Assembly (NCBI GenBank): GCA_029239355.1
Contig: JAQZAZ010000015.1
Span: 1-59,548, forward strand
Length of the DNA stretch: 59,548 nucleotides
DNA from: Sphingobacterium sp.
GTDB lineage: Bacteria > Bacteroidota > Bacteroidia > Sphingobacteriales > Sphingobacteriaceae
Reading direction: 5' to 3'
A model generated the notes under the pieces. That model had not been told where the DNA came from. It worked only from the letters and a program-made list of their open reading frames with translations, and did no database searches. Numbering within the stretch: the first letter of the stretch is position 1; every line of letters begins with the position of its first letter. Below are positions 9,345 to 18,759 of the stretch, in pieces. The position numbers were made by a program, and so were the translations under genes.

Positions 9345-9466
9345 AATTATTGTCCTGATTTGCCTCCTTTTTATGAACAATTTACATAATTTTAAGTTAA
9401 GCTGTAACACTTTGTTTGTTTGCTATACTTATTAACTGAAAAGATCTTAAAAGTAAAATTTACCAG

Positions 9467-9970
9467 GTGGCCCATTCGGAAACAGAATTTCTTCGGTTGA
9501 TTGACGAAAATAAAGGAATTATCGTCAAGGTGAGCCGTATGTATATGGATGATCACGACGGGCGGCAGGATCTCTATCAGGAAATTGTATATCAGCTCTG
9601 GAAATCCTACCCAACGTTTAAACAGCAAAGTAAATTTTCGACCTGGATGTATCGGGTGGCCTTGAATATAGCCATCGTATTTTTAAAAAAGGAAAAGAAA
9701 CACCAGATTTACGATAGCCTCCAAGAACGACATGATTTTCCGGAAGAGGCCTATGATTCGGAAAAGGACGAACAGTTAAAAATATTCTACCAGGCGGTAC
9801 ATGAACTGAATGCAATAGAAAAAGCATTGATCTTTTTATTTTTGGAAGGTCAGAGCCACCGCGAAATAGCCGCACACCTAGGGATATCTGAAGTGAATGC
9901 ACGGGTTAAATTAAATCGTACAAAAGAGCGGATTCAACAAATCATTAAAAAATACAATTATGAATTTTGA
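9467..9970 (+). CDS. ECF-type RNA polymerase sigma factor
   Basis: A 167-residue sigma-70 family factor of group IV. Region 2 is recognisable at QDLYQEIVYQLWKSYPTFKQQSKFSTWMYRVALN (about 31-70) and region 4 at EKALIFLFLEGQSHREIAAHLGISEVNARVKLNRTKERI (about 115-158). The start codon is GTG at 9467; no better start is available in frame. It overlaps the next gene by 11 bp, so the two are translationally coupled, and the partner is a membrane protein. The pair is probably a sigma factor with its membrane-bound controller. Confidence 0.9.
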   Translation: MAHSETEFLRLIDENKGIIVKVSRMYMDDHDGRQDLYQEIVYQLWKSYPTFKQQSKFSTWMYRVALNIAIVFLKKEKKHQIYDSLQERHDFPEEAYDSEKDEQLKIFYQAVHELNAIEKALIFLFLEGQSHREIAAHLGISEVNARVKLNRTKERIQQIIKKYNYEF

Positions 9971-10601
9971 TGAATTAAAAAAATCTTGGCAAGAACAGCC
10001 TACAGATGAGGATTTACAAAATCCCAATCTCAAACACTATAAGGAAGTCGGCAATATCATGGCCAAACTGAGACGCAATATCAAACGAGAATTTATTTCC
10101 TGGGTGGTGTGCATGTTTTTCCTGATTGCCGTCCCCATGCTTCCAATCTATAAAATCTCGGGGTATGCGGCTTTTGCGTATTACTTTTTTCTTGTACAGA
10201 TTTCTTTATCGAGCCTGCTGTATTACCGTAGATTTTATTATCTGATAAAAAGCGCCAAACAGATTGATCTGCTGGCATCCCGTGAGCATCTCCTTAAGCT
10301 TTATTATGACCTCAAATATGCCGTGGAGACCTATCGTATTGTTGCCTACGTCATGATTCCGCAAGGATTATTTCTTTATCTTATTATGATTGGCCAAAAT
10401 AGGGCTGTCGCTTGGTTTGAAAAATTATATCATTTCAAAGAAACTCTCCAGCAGGATCCTAATTTTATATTGTGGATGATCCTTTCGGCTCTTATCTCCA
10501 TTGTCATTATCGTGGTGATTACCGAAATTATGATCCGTGCCTACTATGGAGATTATCTCAAGCAGATCAAAGAAAATTTGGACGAAATGGAAGCTGAATA
10601 G
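9960..10601 (+). CDS. Four-helix membrane protein, putative anti-sigma partner
   Basis: A 213-residue protein with a hydrophilic N-terminus of about 45 residues (MNFDELKKSWQEQ) and four predicted membrane spans at about 46-64, 69-88, 123-144 and 167-192, followed by a charged tail. The N-terminal segment resembles the short cytoplasmic heads found after ECF sigma genes in Bacteroidota (known pattern). It has no zinc-binding HxxxCxxC motif, so it is not a classical ZAS-type anti-sigma. The 11-bp overlap with the sigma gene is the main evidence for function. Confidence 0.7.
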   Translation: MNFDELKKSWQEQPTDEDLQNPNLKHYKEVGNIMAKLRRNIKREFISWVVCMFFLIAVPMLPIYKISGYAAFAYYFFLVQISLSSLLYYRRFYYLIKSAKQIDLLASREHLLKLYYDLKYAVETYRIVAYVMIPQGLFLYLIMIGQNRAVAWFEKLYHFKETLQQDPNFILWMILSALISIVIIVVITEIMIRAYYGDYLKQIKENLDEMEAE

Positions 10602-10799
10602 TGCCATTTGAAATGGCTAAGCCACAGTTGAAACAATGAATTTTTATTTTCAACAAACCCTGATACGAAAAAGGTAAGGTTTTTGTTCCATTTATTCATT
10701 ACTTGTTTTTTTAAGCCACGGAATATTCAGTTCGTTTTCATAAGTGTTTGTGTTTTCGAACATGGATATTTTGTATCTTGTTTTCGAAAACCCTTGTCC

Positions 10800-12455
10800 A
10801 TGATGTACAATCCAACCAAGAAATTACAGCGTAGTTCCCAAATCTTAAGCATATTGGCAAAATATGGTTTCAAAGATGCCATCGCCCGATTGCCCTGGAA
10901 GGGAGCAAGAGCGAGCTTAGAACGTAATATTGATGTTGACAAGATTAGCGTGTATACACGTATCCGAATGGCGCTGGAAGAGCTTGGTCCCGCCTTTATC
11001 AAGTTGGGACAATCGGCTTCCACCCGCGAAGGTTTGCTCCCAAAAGATCTCGTTGAGGAACTCAAAAAACTTGAAGATAATGTCCCGCCCTTTGAAGTCG
11101 ACATTCAGGAATATCTCGCTGAAGAACTCGGATTAAATATCACCGAACAATTTGAGACCATCGCGTCGGAGCCCTTTGCCGCAGCGTCCATTGCTCAAGT
11201 CTATCGGGCGACATTAAAAGACGGCACAAATGTCGTCTTAAAAGTCCGTCGACCGGGAATAGATGAGGTCATGCGCGTTGATCTTGCGCTCATGCGGGAT
11301 ATCGCTAAGATTCTGACCATGTACAATGACGCACTGGAAAATCTTAATCTTTCTTTGATCGTCGAATCTTTTGCGATGACCTTACAGGAGGAGATGTCCC
11401 TGGTCATCGAACGCCATAACATCGAACGGTTTGCTAAGAATTTTAAAGGCAATAAACTGATTAAGGTCCCTAAAGTCTATCCTGATCTGTCCACTGACCG
11501 TGTGCTTTGTATGGAGTATCTTGACGGATTCAAAGTGACAGATATAGCTGAAATTAAACGGCGGGGAATGGATGTGGAGACTTTGGTGAAAAATGGTATT
11601 AACCTTTACCTGGAACAGGTGATTATCCACGGCTTTTTTCATGGCGATCCACATCCCGGTAATATGATGGTGCTGCCCGACGGCCGTATTGCCTTTCTGG
11701 ACTTTGGCAACATGGGTAAATTGCTGGGAATTGACCGGCGGCAGCTCGAAGAGTTTATTCAATCTGCGATTTCCGAAGATGCAGTTCGGCTTGCCGACGT
11801 TATTGAAGATGTGGCTGTAGTGAGCCATATCCCGGACAGGAATCAGTTTGAACGCTCCCTGTATGAAATATTTGATATGATTGATAATGTCTCCTTGGGT
11901 GATCTCAGCCTCGATCTGCTGTTCAATAAACTCTGGAAGATCATTGGTGATAATCGCTTGTATTTCCCGGAATATATCTATCAGCTCATGCGGGGTATTT
12001 CTTTGATGGAGGGAATCGGCCGCCAGCTTTATCCCGACCTGAATATCATGGAGAGCATTAAGCCTTTTGCCAGACGGATCATGATGGAACGGTTGTCGCC
12101 AGAAGCTATTTTCAAGAAAGGAAAACATAAAATCGAATCTTTTGCGCGGGATGTGGAAAAGCTTCCCGAAGATATGCGTGCCTTGGTGCGCCTTTTTCGT
12201 ACCGGGAATTTCACCCTGAACCATCGCTTGATCAGTGCGCGTTCCTTTAATGCTATTCTCCGTAAAGGGGTAAACCGGATTGTGATCGGCATTATGTTTA
12301 TGTCTCTTAACTTATTGGGCGGAATGGTTATTGTTGCGCGTATTGAACCACGATGGTGGGGTATTCCTGTTTTTGCCTGGATATGTCTGGGCTCAGCATG
12401 GGTCTTTGCTGTCTATTTATTTATTGCGATGATCCGTGCGAAGGATAACGATTAA
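10800..12455 (+). CDS. ABC1/UbiB-type atypical protein kinase
   Basis: A 551-residue member of the UbiB/AarF/ABC1 family, linked to quinone synthesis or lipid homeostasis. The KxGQ-type motif (FIKLGQSASTR), the alanine-rich nucleotide loop EPFAAASIAQVYRA, the VVLKVRRPG lysine strand, the catalytic FHGDPHPGNMM and the metal-binding FLDFGNMG are all present. Two membrane helices end the protein. The double ATG at 10800/10803 is used; the frame runs open to 10683 but that extension is unlike the family. The gene is unlinked here to ubiquinone or menaquinone genes. Confidence 0.88.
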   Translation: MMYNPTKKLQRSSQILSILAKYGFKDAIARLPWKGARASLERNIDVDKISVYTRIRMALEELGPAFIKLGQSASTREGLLPKDLVEELKKLEDNVPPFEVDIQEYLAEELGLNITEQFETIASEPFAAASIAQVYRATLKDGTNVVLKVRRPGIDEVMRVDLALMRDIAKILTMYNDALENLNLSLIVESFAMTLQEEMSLVIERHNIERFAKNFKGNKLIKVPKVYPDLSTDRVLCMEYLDGFKVTDIAEIKRRGMDVETLVKNGINLYLEQVIIHGFFHGDPHPGNMMVLPDGRIAFLDFGNMGKLLGIDRRQLEEFIQSAISEDAVRLADVIEDVAVVSHIPDRNQFERSLYEIFDMIDNVSLGDLSLDLLFNKLWKIIGDNRLYFPEYIYQLMRGISLMEGIGRQLYPDLNIMESIKPFARRIMMERLSPEAIFKKGKHKIESFARDVEKLPEDMRALVRLFRTGNFTLNHRLISARSFNAILRKGVNRIVIGIMFMSLNLLGGMVIVARIEPRWWGIPVFAWICLGSAWVFAVYLFIAMIRAKDND

Positions 12456-12520
12456 GTTGCTTGCTGTCGTTACCCTATTTTTTTGTATAAATCCTGTATT
12501 AAGTAATAGCATCATAAAAT

Positions 12521-13306
12521 ATGGAAATCAATCTAATCGGAAAAAAGGCCTTGATTGGTGCCAGTTCCGCCGGTATAGGAGCCGGGATTGCCAAAGTGCT
12601 GGCATCCTGTGGAGCATCAGTCACCCTAGCCTCGCGGAATGAGGAGAAATTGAAATGTACCTTAGAAAGCCTGGATACCTCAAAGGGGCAGGAGCATCAA
12701 TATATCTTGGTCGATTATAATGATCACGAAGCTTATAAAGTAAAAATAGATGATTATTTTCGGTCAAATAAAGTAGATATTCTTGTCAATAATTCCAATG
12801 GGCCGCAGGCGGGTACGATCGACCAGAAAAATCTGACAGACTACCAGCATGCCTTTGAACTTTTGTTCCAAAACCACTGTTATACGACTTCTTGTGCATT
12901 ACCCTATATGCTGGCAAATGGATATGGACGTATTATCAATGTATCTTCCTCCACGGTTAAGGAGCCTGTGTCCAATCTGGTATTGTCAAATACCATACGT
13001 ACGGCATTGATGAGCTGGAGCAAATCCCTTTCGGACGATGTTGCAAAGGACGGTGTGACGGTCAACAGTATATTAACGGGCTTATTTGATACCGAAAGGA
13101 TTCAATCGTTGACCAATATGGATGCACAGCGCTTGGGGATATCCTATGAAGAGGCTTTGCAGTTGCGCTTAAAACAGGTGCCAGCAGCACGCTTGGGGGA
13201 GCCTGACGAATATGGTTATTTGGTTGCCTTTGTTTGTTCTGCGTACGCCAACTATCTCACTGGAACCAATATTCCCTTGGATGGTGGTCTGTTAAAAGGC
13301 TTTTAA
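12521..13306 (+). CDS. SDR-family protein with degenerate catalytic residues
   Basis: A 261-residue Rossmann-fold protein of the short-chain dehydrogenase type. The glycine motif GASSAGIG (13-20) and the NNSNG strand support nucleotide binding, and the C-terminus ends in the usual GTNIPLDGG. Aligned to FabG-like enzymes, catalytic Ser is kept (S143) but the Tyr-x-x-x-Lys pair becomes S156 and R160 (SNTIR). A subgroup of SDRs lacking the full tetrad is known. It may have altered chemistry or be non-catalytic. It starts 65 nt after the UbiB-type gene on the same strand. Confidence 0.82.
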   Translation: MEINLIGKKALIGASSAGIGAGIAKVLASCGASVTLASRNEEKLKCTLESLDTSKGQEHQYILVDYNDHEAYKVKIDDYFRSNKVDILVNNSNGPQAGTIDQKNLTDYQHAFELLFQNHCYTTSCALPYMLANGYGRIINVSSSTVKEPVSNLVLSNTIRTALMSWSKSLSDDVAKDGVTVNSILTGLFDTERIQSLTNMDAQRLGISYEEALQLRLKQVPAARLGEPDEYGYLVAFVCSAYANYLTGTNIPLDGGLLKGF

Positions 13307-13394
13307 GCTGAAAAGAAAGTTTGCTCGAAAAATGATAGGGAAGCACTCCTGCCTGACAATACAGGAAAATACGCTTATGGTTAAAAAGCTGTAT

Positions 13395-13438
13395 ACTAGC
13401 ATTGGCCATCCAAAAATTTAGATAGCCAATGCTAGTTT
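13395..13438. terminator. Hairpin between SDR and yceI genes
   Basis: Twelve-base-pair inverted repeat (ACTAGCATTGGC at 13395-13406, complement at 13425-13436) with an 18-nt loop between two convergent genes. Only a short T-run follows on the plus strand, so termination strength is uncertain. Confidence 0.6.
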
Positions 13439-13459
13439 GTGTGATTTTAAAAATTTTGC

Positions 13460-14053
13460 TTAGTTCAACACCAATTCAGTATTGACAATAATATCCACCT
13501 CAGAGGCAACGGCTTCTACACCTGAAGGTAATTTGTCATTATATTTTATGCCAAAATCGTGACGGTTGATTTTTGCTTTTGCAGTAAAGCCCGCACGTGT
13601 TTTTCCCCAAGGATCGGTAATGACACCGCCATTTTGAGTGACATCAAACGTTACTTTTTTAGTGACGTCGCGAATGGTCAAATCTGCGACCATGAGGTAT
13701 TTTCCTTTCATCTTGGCGCTTTTGAATGAAACTGATTTTAGGGTCATTTTTGGAAACTTGTCTGCAGCGAAGAAATCATCTGTTTTCAAGTGATTGTCAC
13801 GTGCCTCAATACGGGTGTCAACACTGTTGACATCAATGGAGAAGTTTACTTTTGCATTGTTGAAACTTGTAGCGGTTGCTGTTTCAACTGTTCCTTCAAC
13901 TTTTGTGAACTCGCCATCCACGAAGCTGATACCAAGGTGTTTTACATCAAATCTTGCATTGGTGTGAGCAGGATCGGCAGACCATTTTACTTGCGCTACA
14001 GCAACATTAACCATTAATGCTGCTATGGCCAGAAATTGGAAAAATCTATTCAT
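13460..14053 (-). CDS. YceI family periplasmic lipocalin-like protein
   Basis: A 197-residue exported protein. Residues 1-20 are a signal peptide (VAVAQ). The YceI barrel follows: WSADPAHTNARFDVKHLGIS, VDTRIEARDNHLKTDDFFAADKFP, GKYLMVADLTIRDVTKKVTFDV and RAGFTAKAKINRHDFGI. YceI proteins bind polyisoprenoid or amphipathic ligands in the periplasm. The gene lies downstream of the Crp/Fnr regulator on the same strand, with a 105-nt gap, so it may be controlled by it. Confidence 0.93.
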   Translation of the reverse strand: MNRFFQFLAIAALMVNVAVAQVKWSADPAHTNARFDVKHLGISFVDGEFTKVEGTVETATATSFNNAKVNFSIDVNSVDTRIEARDNHLKTDDFFAADKFPKMTLKSVSFKSAKMKGKYLMVADLTIRDVTKKVTFDVTQNGGVITDPWGKTRAGFTAKAKINRHDFGIKYNDKLPSGVEAVASEVDIIVNTELVLN

Positions 14054-14158
14054 GTTATTTCTATTTGTTATTTATCAAACGTTTAATTGTTCAAAATGTT
14101 TGTTTGAACAAGCTTTTACAAAGGTGGGGTAAACTAGAATAGAAAACATTGATGTAGG

Positions 14159-14746
14159 TCAAGAATTTCGGTTAGGTTTCAAAATCTGTCTTTTTAAGCG
14201 GCTCAAAAACTCTTGCGTCACTCCAAGATAGGAAGCTAACTGCATGTTCGAAATCCTCGGATATATTTTGGGATACCGCTTGATAAAATCCAGATAACGT
14301 TCCTGAGCCGTAAAACCTATACTCGATATGATGCGGTGTTGGGAGGCAATTTGTGCCCGCTGGGCCATAATTCTGGAAAGCTTCTCGTAGATCGGATGGT
14401 CTTCATAAAGTCTATCTTTATCCGTTTTCGAAAGCGTAAGTATGACCGAATCTTCCAGGGCCTGGATATTTTGCAAGGCTGGTTCCTGATAATTAAAACT
14501 GGCAATATCACCCACCCACCAGTCTTCAATGGCAAATTGCAAAATATGTTCGATACCATCTGCCGTAACATAGAATGACTTAAAAAGACCACTGATGACG
14601 TAAGCTTCATAGTGACAAATTTCACCTGCCCTTAAAAAGTATTCCTTTTTCCGGATTTTTCTGACATGATAACGCGATACAATATCATTTAATTCTTCTT
14701 CGCTGACATGAATGCGCTGTTTTACAAATTCCTTGAATTGTTCCAT
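14159..14746 (-). CDS. Crp/Fnr family transcriptional regulator
   Basis: A 195-residue regulator with an N-terminal cyclic-nucleotide-binding-type barrel (about 20-125, including RAGEICHYEAYVISGLFKSFY) and a C-terminal winged helix-turn-helix (about 140-190, ISNMQLASYLGVTQEFLSRLKRQ). No cysteine cluster typical of Fnr is visible. The canonical phosphate-cassette arginine is also not obvious, so cAMP binding is doubtful; many Bacteroidota paralogues are like this. It is adjacent to yceI on the same strand. Confidence 0.88.
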   Translation of the reverse strand: MEQFKEFVKQRIHVSEEELNDIVSRYHVRKIRKKEYFLRAGEICHYEAYVISGLFKSFYVTADGIEHILQFAIEDWWVGDIASFNYQEPALQNIQALEDSVILTLSKTDKDRLYEDHPIYEKLSRIMAQRAQIASQHRIISSIGFTAQERYLDFIKRYPKIYPRISNMQLASYLGVTQEFLSRLKRQILKPNRNS

Positions 14747-15021
14747 TAGGGTGTAAAATACAAAATTTTGTTTTGCGAATTTAATAAGCTAAGCGATTTC
14801 AGTCAATTTTGAGAGTAAAATAATTTTGATGAGCTTGATTGGTATGAAAAACAACAGTAATAGCGGAATCTATTATTGCACCGGCATAGTAGTCTGTTAA
14901 ATGAACATTTTGGTGTAATATTTGAGTAAAGACAAGCTAATTCCGTTTGGTTTCACCAATAATTGGTATCTTATATAGAAATTTAGAATTTTGGTAGAAG
15001 TCCAACGTTAAATATATTCTA

Positions 15022-15561
15022 ATGAAGTTTGTAGCACCGAATAAACTCGAAAATGATAAGGTCGTATTAAAGTTACTTGATCCAGGCGATTTTGATATCC
15101 TGTATCAAGTGGCGAAAGATCCCTTAATATGGGAGCAACATCCTAATAAAGACCGATGGAAAGAGGATGTCTTTCGGTCTTTTTTTGATGCTGCGCTGGA
15201 GAGCAAAGCTGCGTACCTTATTCTGGATAAAACGACAGGCGAATGCATAGGAAGCACCCGATATTATGGTTTGAATGAGGTTGAAAAATCTATTTTTGTT
15301 GGCTTTACCTTTTATGCAAGGGCCTATTGGGGAGCAGGAATAAATCCTTTGGTTAAGGAAATGATGTTCGATTTTGCTTTTAATTTTGTGGATACGATCT
15401 ATTTGCATGTGGGTGCCGAAAATTATCGTTCACAAAAAGCGGTAGAACGCTTGGGTGCAAGCAAGGTGGCTGAGAAAATGGTCTTCTATGTCAACGAGCC
15501 CGAAAGGATGAACTTTGAATATATGCTGGAAAAGTCCACTTGGCTTAGAGGAAAGCGATAA
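15022..15561 (+). CDS. GNAT family N-acetyltransferase
   Basis: A 179-residue acetyltransferase of the RimJ/RimL-like type. LKLLDPGDFDILYQVAKDP starts the fold, IGSTRYYGLN is the substrate strand, and FTFYARAYWGAGINPLVKEMMFDFAF is the acetyl-CoA helix region. HVGAENYRSQKAVERLGAS closes the core. The substrate is unknown. It stands alone between a divergent regulator and a convergent DUF1634 gene. Confidence 0.85.
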   Translation: MKFVAPNKLENDKVVLKLLDPGDFDILYQVAKDPLIWEQHPNKDRWKEDVFRSFFDAALESKAAYLILDKTTGECIGSTRYYGLNEVEKSIFVGFTFYARAYWGAGINPLVKEMMFDFAFNFVDTIYLHVGAENYRSQKAVERLGASKVAEKMVFYVNEPERMNFEYMLEKSTWLRGKR

Positions 15562-15582
15562 GCAGTTTATCTCTGCGTAGGA

Positions 15583-15984
15583 TTATCCCTTTACTCCGCT
15601 CAATATGCTTCCGATAATAACAGTCAATACAATTAATGTAATGATTATATAGAGCTTATCTTTTTCAATGACAAAACCAAATAGGGAGCCGATCACCCGG
15701 ACTATCGGTGTGCAGATCAGGAGCAAGACCCCTAGTTGTATGATTTGGGGAATATTTTGGCTGAATGCTCCTACGATAATTCCTGTGATGGTCGTATTGG
15801 ACGTTCTCTCTCCGATAAAATCGCTGTAGTTGGGCACTGCATCCTGTCCGTGGACGATCAGATACCAAATGCCACCGATCATCAAGATAGAAGAGGCGAG
15901 GATAACACCGATCCGTAAAATCTGTCCTACCAAAAGGGAGATGTCCTTATCGTCCCAATATTTTTTTGAAAATACCTGTTTCAT
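15583..15984 (-). CDS. DUF1634 membrane protein, partner of TauE/SafE exporter
   Basis: A 133-residue protein with three predicted membrane helices (about 24-44, 68-98 with a break, 110-130). The sequence fits the DUF1634 family, which typically sits next to TauE/SafE permease genes, as here: the exporter gene ends 77 nt upstream in the same direction. The pair probably forms one transport unit for sulfite, sulfoacetate or a similar organosulfur anion. Function is inferred from the neighbour. Confidence 0.8.
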   Translation of the reverse strand: MKQVFSKKYWDDKDISLLVGQILRIGVILASSILMIGGIWYLIVHGQDAVPNYSDFIGERTSNTTITGIIVGAFSQNIPQIIQLGVLLLICTPIVRVIGSLFGFVIEKDKLYIIITLIVLTVIIGSILSGVKG

Positions 15985-16061
15985 CTGTAATCTTTATTTT
16001 TTAACGTTATGACCAGCGCCCGAAACGGTACGTGCTGAACATCAACCGTGGACTGATCCAT

Positions 16062-16895
16062 CTAAAATTTTTGTTGAAACCCATTAAATATCATCTCCAG
16101 TGCCACTAATGTGATCGCAATAGCGAAAATAATACGCAAGGTCTTGGGATTCATCCTCTTCAAAAGCTTCGAGCCAGTAATTGCACCACAAAGTACACCT
16201 AGAATTACTGGAAAAGCAATCCCTGGATCCATATAGCCTCGTTGCAGATAAACTACAGCTGAAGCCGCGGCGGTTACCCCAATCATAAAATTGCTTGTTG
16301 TTGTACTTACTTTAAATGGAATTTTCATCATGCTGTCCATGGCAAGTACTTTAAGGGAACCGGAACCGATACCAAGCAATCCCGATAGAACGCCGGCGAC
16401 GCCCATCAAAGAAAAACCGCCGAGCACATTGGTCAGTTTGTAGGGGACAAGCTTACCATTCGAAGGGTAGGTACTGTTCAATTTTAATTTTTCGGCTAAG
16501 GCTGAGCCACCAGAAAGAGCATGTTCATTTTTCTTGCGTATAGTCATTGCTGCCGAAAAGATCAGTACTACGCCAAAGATTATAGCGATGGTATTTGTCG
16601 GCATATAGATCGCAATAATAGCACCAATGACAGCGCCGATTGTGGTTGCAATTTCTAAAAACATTCCAAGTCGAATATTGGTGATTCCTTCTTTGACGTA
16701 AGCGGTGGCTGCCCCCGAAGAGGTTGCTATTGAGGCTAATAAGGCTGCTCCAATGGCGTAACGAATGTCAACGTGAAAGAGTAGAGTCAGCAATGGAATC
16801 ACGACGACCCCTCCGCCTAAGCCCGTCAGTGACCCTAAAAGCCCCGCTACAAATGCACCCAAAAGGAGGATGAGTGTAAAGGTGAGAATAGTCAT
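16062..16895 (-). CDS. TauE/SafE family sulfite/organosulfur exporter
   Basis: A 277-residue permease with about eight membrane helices and the glycine-rich duplicated repeats typical of the family (GLLGSLTGLGGGVVVIPLLTL near the N-terminus and GVLSGLLGIGSGSLKVLAM in the second half). It probably moves sulfite or small sulfonates across the inner membrane. It is followed by its usual partner DUF1634. No sulfur-metabolism genes are nearby, so the substrate is open. Confidence 0.88.
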   Translation of the reverse strand: MTILTFTLILLLGAFVAGLLGSLTGLGGGVVVIPLLTLLFHVDIRYAIGAALLASIATSSGAATAYVKEGITNIRLGMFLEIATTIGAVIGAIIAIYMPTNTIAIIFGVVLIFSAAMTIRKKNEHALSGGSALAEKLKLNSTYPSNGKLVPYKLTNVLGGFSLMGVAGVLSGLLGIGSGSLKVLAMDSMMKIPFKVSTTTSNFMIGVTAAASAVVYLQRGYMDPGIAFPVILGVLCGAITGSKLLKRMNPKTLRIIFAIAITLVALEMIFNGFQQKF

Positions 16896-17373
16896 ATATT
16901 TGTTTGTTGCTCCCGGGTATCAGATATCCCAAGGAAGATAATTTGTTGTAAACTTAAGGGCTTTTTGTTGTTTTTGAAACTTTATGATCCGAATAGATAC
17001 AAATGTTACATCAATATGTATCCTTAGGGAGATACAGCATTACAGGTCACGGCTTATCGCAGCGTTGAGGTTGTTGACGTTGTAAGTTGTTGAATATCAA
17101 ATGAAAACTATTTTTCTTAAAGTCTTTGTTAAACGCTCTGCCCGGTGGGAGATATCGTAGATGATGAAAGAATTAGCAAGGTTGGGACGGTGACTTAAAA
17201 AAAACTTAAAATTTAACCATTCGAGGTAACAAGTTCTTTCCTATAAAAAAGCAGGGGAAAAAAGTTAAAAGAGTACCGGGAACTTAAAAGAAAGTGGGCT
17301 AATTTCTGTTAACCGTATAGTAATCGAGCCGGAAAAAATTATAAAGGTCTGGTGTGGAGGTCGCGGAGGCAAA
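16896..17373. other. Gene-free stretch, histidine kinase end to TauE/SafE start
   Basis: 478 nt without a convincing coding frame. It must carry the promoter of the TauE/SafE gene near 16900-17050. I see no clear terminator for the histidine kinase gene, no RNA gene and no long repeat. Confidence 0.5.
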
Positions 17374-18759
17374 CTAAAGTTGGGGAGCTTCTATTGCTGG
17401 TTTAGCGAAATTGAGTACAAATATGTGTGCCGAATGTGCCGTATCGGCTTTGTATTCGATGCTGGCCTGCTGTGAATCCATAATGCGTTTGACGATCCGG
17501 AGCCCTAAGCCTGATCCGGTAATTTTAGATGCGTTTTCACCACGGCTGAATGCATCAAAAATACGCTTTTGGTCATTGGCGCTGAGCGATGGGCCATGGC
17601 TGGTAACCATTACTTTTAACCATGTTGTAGACTCGTGTATAACGACCTTTACCTCGGGATTGTACGAATATAGCGCTGCATTTTTGAATAGATTGGTAAA
17701 GACAATTTCAATCAATTGAGCGGAACAAAATAAAGCCAGCTTGGGGTCTGCGATACCTTTGATGGAAAAATTGAGTTGCAGATTGGGAAAGGTCTTTGCT
17801 ACCTTGTCGTATGCAGTAAAAATGATTTCATCAATGCGTTCTTCCTGATAAGTTGCCTGTAATGTTGCTGAATCAAATTTTGAAAGTAGCATCAGCGAGT
17901 TTGTTACTTCGGAGAGATGCTGTGTTTCTTTTGAAATATTATCAAGTACATGGCCGACGCGTTCATCAAGCTGATGTTGATGTCGGAGATTCTCCAATTG
18001 AAATGACATTCTCGCCAATGGCGTCCGTAGTTCATGGGATGCGCTGGAATTGAACTCTTTTTGCGATTCAAATGCATTGGACAATCGTTTCAGCATCGTA
18101 TTGAATGCTAAGGTCAATACTGCGATCTCATCCGTGTTTCCCGTATATTTAACAGGATTGGTCAACTTACTGGCATTGATTTGTGTAATATCTTTTTTGA
18201 GTCTGTCTAATGGGTTCAATAAACGGAGGATAAGGTTGTAACTAAAGATCCAGATCAGCATAGTACTCAATAAAAACAAAATCGTTAATACGATGGCCAG
18301 ATGATCCAATTTTTCATTGCCCGAGTAATCTTGTGCTTTGACTAAAAGGTAATAAGCTTGTTTGTCGACCAGATAATATTTGCCCATTATTTCATATTGA
18401 TCCTGCTTATAAAAAATACGTTTCTCATTTTTCAAACGGTTTACGATAGCCTGATTCCAAATAATTGTTTTGTCTTTTATTGTGCTGAAAATAAGTTTTT
18501 TATACTTATTCAGAATAATGACATCCTCATAAAACAGGCCGTCTTCGATATCCTGAAAATAAGTTTTATAAGATTCACGGTCGAAGGAAGGTGCGTTAGC
18601 AATGTAATGAGAAATATAGTCCAGTTTATCCTCCAGGCGCCGACGGAATTGATCAGTTCTGAAATCGACACTGGCATAATAGATAATAAGCATTGCAATT
18701 CCAAATAAAACGGAGAAAGCAATGCTAAAACTGATCGCTATTTTTTTTTTCAGGGTCAT
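17374..18759 (-). CDS. Two-component sensor histidine kinase
   Basis: A 461-residue inner-membrane kinase. Membrane helices at about 8-29 and 153-178 bracket an extracytoplasmic sensor domain of about 120 residues. Then come a HAMP segment, the H-box SASHELRTPLARM with phospho-acceptor H242, an N-box (NLFKNA) and the G-box GSGLGLRIVKRIM. It overlaps the response regulator gene by 4 bp, so both are made together. The signal is unknown. Its divergent neighbour is a phospholipase C and a Pho-box-like repeat lies between, so phosphate or lipid stress is a candidate stimulus. Confidence 0.93.
   Translation of the reverse strand: MTLKKKIAISFSIAFSVLFGIAMLIIYYASVDFRTDQFRRRLEDKLDYISHYIANAPSFDRESYKTYFQDIEDGLFYEDVIILNKYKKLIFSTIKDKTIIWNQAIVNRLKNEKRIFYKQDQYEIMGKYYLVDKQAYYLLVKAQDYSGNEKLDHLAIVLTILFLLSTMLIWIFSYNLILRLLNPLDRLKKDITQINASKLTNPVKYTGNTDEIAVLTLAFNTMLKRLSNAFESQKEFNSSASHELRTPLARMSFQLENLRHQHQLDERVGHVLDNISKETQHLSEVTNSLMLLSKFDSATLQATYQEERIDEIIFTAYDKVAKTFPNLQLNFSIKGIADPKLALFCSAQLIEIVFTNLFKNAALYSYNPEVKVVIHESTTWLKVMVTSHGPSLSANDQKRIFDAFSRGENASKITGSGLGLRIVKRIMDSQQASIEYKADTAHSAHIFVLNFAKPAIEAPQL

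Noticed and set aside
10683..10799. N-terminal extension of the ABC1/UbiB-type protein
   Set aside because: The extra 39 codons are rich in Phe and Cys, unlike the family; the ATG pair at 10800/10803 gives a normal start.
11382..12224. 280-codon open frame on the minus strand
   Set aside because: It lies fully antisense to the well-supported ABC1/UbiB-type gene, and its translation has no domain features.
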